From NCBI GenBank assembly GCA_032622095.1, contig CP136063.1:272607426-272671425 (forward strand): a DNA stretch of 64,000 nucleotides, written 5' to 3'. This stretch comes from Siphonodentalium dalli. Its lineage: Eukaryota; Mollusca; Scaphopoda; Gadilida; Siphonodentaliidae. A program made the translations under genes and the position numbers. Below the pieces are notes generated by a model, which saw nothing but the letters and a program-made list of their open reading frames with translations, ran no database searches and was not told where the DNA came from. How positions within the stretch are numbered: position 1 is the first letter of the stretch; each line of letters begins with the position of its first letter. Shown here piece after piece: positions 59,101 to 64,000 of the stretch.

Positions 59101-62100
59101 TATGTGAATGATCTTTATTTGTAACATACCATGATTAAGACTAACAATGGACGTACTTTGTTGGTTACATACCAGGAATAAGACAGGCAATGAACGCTCT
59201 TTATTTGTAACATACCATGAATAAGACTAGCAATGGACGTTCTTTGTTGGTTAAATACCAGGAATAAGACTAGCAATGAACGCTCTTTATTTGTAACATA
59301 CCAGGAGTAAGACTAACAATGAACGCTCTTTATTGGTAACATACCAGGAGTAAGACTAACAATGGACGTTCTTTGTTGGTTACATACCAGGGATAAGACT
59401 AGCAATGAACGCTCTTTATTTGTAACATACCATGAATAAGACTAACAATGGACGTTCTTTGTTGGTTACATACCAGGAATAAGACTAGCAATGAACGCTC
59501 TTTATTTGTAACATATCAGGAGTAAGACTAACAAGGAACGCTCTTTATTTGTAACTTACCAAGAGTAAGACTAACAATGGACGTTATTTGTTGTTTACAT
59601 ACCAGGGATAAGACTAGCAATGAACGCTCTTTATTTGTAACATGCAATGAATAAGACTAACAATTGACGTTCTTTGTTGGTTACATACCAGAAATAAGAC
59701 TAGCAATGAACGCTCTTTATTTTTAACATACCATGAATAAGACTAACAATGGACGTTCTTTGTTGGTTACATACCAGGATTAAGACTAGCAATGAACGCT
59801 CTTTATTTCTAACATACAATGAGTAAGACTAACTATGAACGCGCTTTATTTGTAACTTACCAGGAATAAACCAACAATGGACGTTCTTTGTTGGTTACAT
59901 ACCAGGAATAGATTAACAGTGGACGCTCTTTATTTGTAACATACCATGAATAAGACTAACAATGGACGTTCTTTGTTGGTTACATACCAGGAGTAAGACT
60001 ATCAATGAGCGTTCTTTATTTGTAACATACAAGGAATAGACTAACAATGAACGCTCTTTATTAGTAACATACCAGGAATAAGACTAACAATGAGCGTTCG
60101 CTATTTGTAACATACCAGGAATAAGACTAACAATGAGCGTTCTTTATTTGTAACATACCATGACTAAGACTGACAATGCACGGTATTTATTGGTAACATA
60201 CAATGAGTAGACTTACAATGAACGCTCTTTATGTGTAACATACCAGGAATAAGACTAACAATGAACGATCTTTATTTGTAACATACCATGAATATACTAA
60301 CAAGGAACGCTCTTTATTTCTAACATACCATGACTAATACTAACAATGAACGGTCTTATTTTTAACATACAATGAGTAAGACTAACATTGAACGCTCTGT
60401 ATTTGTAACATACCAGGAATAAGACTAACAATGAACGCTCTTTATTTGTAACATACCATGAACAAGAATAACAATGGACGATCTTTATTTGTAACATACC
60501 ACGAATAGACTAACAATGAACGCTCTTCAATTGTAACATACCAGGAATAGACTAACAATGAACGCTCTTTATTTGTAACATACCAGGAATAGACTAACAA
60601 TGAACGCTCTTTATTTGTAACATACCAGGGATAGACCAACAATTAACGCTCTTTATTTGTAATATACCATGAATAGACTAACAATGAACGTTCTTTATTT
60701 GTAACATACCATGAATAAACTAACAATGAACGTTCTTTATTTGTAACATACCAGGAATAAGACAAACAATGAACGCTCTTTATTTGTAACATACCAGGAA
60801 TAGTCTTACAATGAACGCTCTTTATTTGTAACATAACATGAATAGACTAGCAATGAACGCTCTTTATTAGTAACATACCAGGAATATAATAACAATGAAT
60901 GCTCTTTATTTGTAACATACCAGGAATAGACTAACAATGAACGCTCTTTATTTGGAACATACCATGAATAGACTAAAAATGAACGTTCTTTATTTGTAAC
61001 ATACCAGGAATAGAGTAACAATGAACGCTCTTTATTTGTAACATACCAGGAATAGACTAACAATGAACGCTCTTTATTTGTAACTTACCAGGAATAGACT
61101 AACAATGAACGTTCTTTATTTGTAACATACCAGGAATAGACTAACAATGAGCGTTCTTTATTTGTAGCATATTAGGAGTAAGACTAACAATGAAAGTTCT
61201 TTATTTTTAACATACAATGAGTAAGACTAACAATGAACGCTCTATATTTGTAACATACCAGGCATAAGACTAACAATGAACGATCTTTATTTGTAACATA
61301 CCATGAATATATTAACAATGAACGCTTTTTATGTGTATCATACCAGGAATAAGACTAACAATGAACGCTCTTTATTTGTAACATACCATGAATAAGAATA
61401 ACAATGGGCGCTCATTATTGGTATGTGAATGATCTTTATTTGTAACATACCATGATTAAGACTAACAATGGACGTACTTTGTTGGTTACATACCAGGAAT
61501 AAGACAGGCAATGAACGCTCTTTATTTGTAACATACCATGAATAAGACTAGCAATGGACGTTCTTTGTTGGTTAAATACCAGGAATAAGACTAGCAATGA
61601 ACGCTCTTTATTTGTAACATAACAGGAGTAAGACTAACAATGAACGCTCTTTATTGGTAACATACCAGGAGTAAGACTAACAATGGACGTTCTTTGTTGG
61701 TTACATACTAGGGATAAGACTAGCAATGAACGCTCTTTATTTGTAACATACCATGAATAAGACTAACAATGGACGTTCTTTGTTGGTTACATACCAGGAA
61801 TAAGACTAGCAATGAACGCTCTTTATTTGTAACATATCAGGAGTAAGACTAACAATGAACGCTCTTTATTTGTAACTTACCAAGAGTAAGACTAACAATG
61901 GACGTTATTTGTTGTTTACATACCAGGGATAAGACTAGCAATGAACGCTCTTTATTTGTAACATGCAATGAATAAGACTAACAATTGACGTTCTTTGTTG
62001 GTTACATACCAGAAATAAGACTAGCAATGAACGCTCTTTATTTTTAACATACCATGAATAAGACTAACAATGGACGTTCTTTGTTGGTTACATACCAGGA

Positions 62101-64000
62101 TTAAGACTAGCAATGAACGCTCTTTATTTCTAACATACAATGAGTAAGACTAACTATGAACGCGCTTTATTTGTAACATACCAGGAATAAACCAACAATG
62201 GACGTTCTTTGTTGGTTACATACCAGGAATAGATTAACAGTGGACGCTCTTTATTTGTAACATACCATGAATAAGACTAACAATGGACGTTCTTTGTTGG
62301 TTACATACCAGGAGTAAGACTATCAATGAGCGTTCTTTATTTGTAACATACAAGGAATAGACTAACCATGATCGCTCTTTATTAGTAACATACCAGGAAT
62401 AAGACTAACAATGAGCGTTCGCTATTTGTAACATACCAGGAATAAGACTAACAATGAGCGTTCTTTATTTGTAACATACCATGATTAAGACTAACAATGG
62501 ACGTACTTTGTTGGTTACATACCAGGAATAAGACAGGCAATGAACGCTCTTTATTTGTAACATACCATGAATAAGACTAGCAATGGCCTTTCGTTGTTGG
62601 TTAAATACCAGGAATAAGACTAGCAATGAACGCTCTTTATTTGTAACATACCAGGAGTAAGACTAACAATGAACGCTCTTTATTGGTAACATACCAGGAG
62701 TAAGACTAACAATGGACGTTCTTTGTTGGTTACATACCAGGGATAAGACTAGCAATGAACGCTCTTTATTTGTAACATACCATGAATAAGACTAACAATG
62801 GACGTTCTTTGTTGGTTACATACCAGGAATAAGACTAGCAATGAACGCTCTTTATTTGTAACATATCAGGAGTAAGACTAACAATGAACGCTCTTTATTT
62901 GTAACTTACCAAGAGTAAGACTAACAATGGACGTTATTTGTTGTTTACATACCAGGGATAAGACTAGCAATGAACGCTCTTTATTTGTAACATGCAATGA
63001 ATAAGACTAACAATTGACGTTCTTTGTTGGTTACATACCAGAAATAAGACTAGCAATGAACGCTCTTTATTTTTAACATACCATGAATAAGACTAACAAT
63101 GGACGTTCTTTGTTGGTTACATACCAGGATTAAGACTAGCAATGAACGCTCTTTATTTCTAACATACAATGAGTAAGACTAACTATGAACGCGCTTTATT
63201 TGTAACATACCAGGAATAAACCAACAATGGACGTTCTTTGTTGGTTACATACCAGGAATAGATTAACAGTGGACGCTCTTTATTTGTAACATACCATGAA
63301 TAAGACTAACAATGGACGTTCTTTGTTGGTTACATACCAGGAGTAAGACTATCAATGAGCGTTCTTTATTTGTAACATACAAGGAATAGACTAACAATGA
63401 ACGCTCTTTATTAGTAACATACCAGGAATAAGACTAACAATGAGCGTTCGCTATTTGTAACATACCAGGAATAAGAATAACAATGAACGCTCTTTATTTG
63501 TAACATACCAGGAATAGTCTTACAATGAACGCTCTTTATTTGTAACATAACATGAATAGACTAGCAATGAACGCTCTTTATTAGTAACATACCAGGAATA
63601 TAATAACAATGAATGCTCTTTATTTGTAACATACCAGGAATAGACTAACAATGAACGCTCTTTATTTGGAACATACCATGAATAGACTAAAAATGAACGT
63701 TCTTTATTTGTAACATACCAGGAATAGAGTAACAATGAACGCTCTTTATTTGTAACATACCAGGAATAGACTAACAATGAACGCTCTTTATTTGTAACTT
63801 ACCAGGAATAGACTAACAATGAACGTTCTTTATTTGTAACATACCAGGAATAGACTAACAATGAGCGTTCTTTATTTGTAGCATATTAGGAGTAAGACTA
63901 ACAATGAAAGTTCTTTATTTTTAACATACAATGAGTAAGACTAACAATGAACGCTCTATATTTGTAACATACCAGGCATAAGACTAACAATGAACGATCT
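56144..64000 (+). repeat. 42/43-bp satellite, main array, runs off the window
   Basis: The unit is CAATGAACGCTCTTTATTTG-TAACATACCAGGAATA(A)GACTAA. The 43-base form has AATAAGAC and the 42-base form AATAGAC. Variants include GAGCGTT, GGACGTT, TGTTGGTTACATACC and CCATGAATA. Higher-order copies are collinear: 59,130 with 61,451 (2,321 apart) and 62,480 (1,029 further); 60,831 with 63,545 (2,714 apart); 56,290 with 60,099 (3,809 apart). Minus-strand frames repeat LLVYSWYVTNKERS because 42 is a multiple of three. They break wherever a 43-base unit occurs, so I do not call a gene. Confidence 0.95.

Noticed and set aside
55700-64000. CRISPR-like array
   Set aside because: Units are directly adjacent variants of one 42/43-bp sequence with no unique spacers, and the context is eukaryotic.

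Overview
The window looks like AT-rich, gene-poor intergenic or intronic DNA from a metazoan, most likely a marine invertebrate. This is inferred from the mix of non-LTR retrotransposons, a DIRS-like tyrosine-recombinase retroelement, a hAT element, tRNA-derived SINE pieces, and abundant mini- and macrosatellites. There are no operons, ribosome-binding sites or prokaryotic genes. I cannot name the species. No complete host gene is visible. The best host-gene candidate is one exon (27,612-27,790) with a signal peptide and six cysteines, framed by good splice signals.

Layout. 1-1,660: a TA-flanked element with internal tandem units, then a degenerate repeat field. 1,660-9,090: mostly unrecognised single-copy-like sequence. 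9,090-16,900: SINE copies, a GC-rich duplicated block, a ~155-bp tandem array and duplicated AT-rich segments. 19,045-22,470: a near full-length but dead Jockey/CR1-type LINE, followed by an isolated zinc-knuckle ORF1 piece (22,880-23,503). 24,270-26,590: three separate tandem arrays. 27,612: the secreted-peptide exon. 28,030-29,155 (+) and 32,150-33,500 (-): LINE fragments.

33,525-41,468 appears to be one DNA transposon. Its ~32-bp imperfect terminal inverted repeats lie 7.9 kb apart and both ends are rich in TGTTCA/TGAACA. It carries a 37-bp minisatellite and a nested L1/Tx1-like LINE (36,820-40,629). That LINE has a 17-bp target-site duplication and an inverted 5' half, the structure expected from twin priming. 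41,640-42,830 is another minus-strand LINE fragment. 43,033-44,040 holds three ~335-345-bp tandem units, and a reverse-oriented copy of the same family lies at 53,605-55,262.

47,992-52,369 is a minus-strand DIRS/Ngaro-like retroelement (ORF1, RT-RNase H, tyrosine recombinase) with direct repeats at its 3' side. 54,007-55,186 is a non-autonomous hAT element with a perfect 8-bp duplication (AGTATACC), inserted into the reverse copy of the 345-bp family; the empty site survives at about 43,420-43,435. From 55,700 to the window end runs more than 8.3 kb of a 42/43-bp satellite. It has higher-order copies, an orientation switch at 56,143, and a 50-bp-arm hairpin just outside its edge.

The elements do not form a working pathway. 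They record nested insertion, truncation, inversion and tandem amplification. The most unusual structures are the inverted LINE, the hAT with its empty-site paralog, the TIR element with dense subterminal motifs, and the satellite with its inverted duplication.
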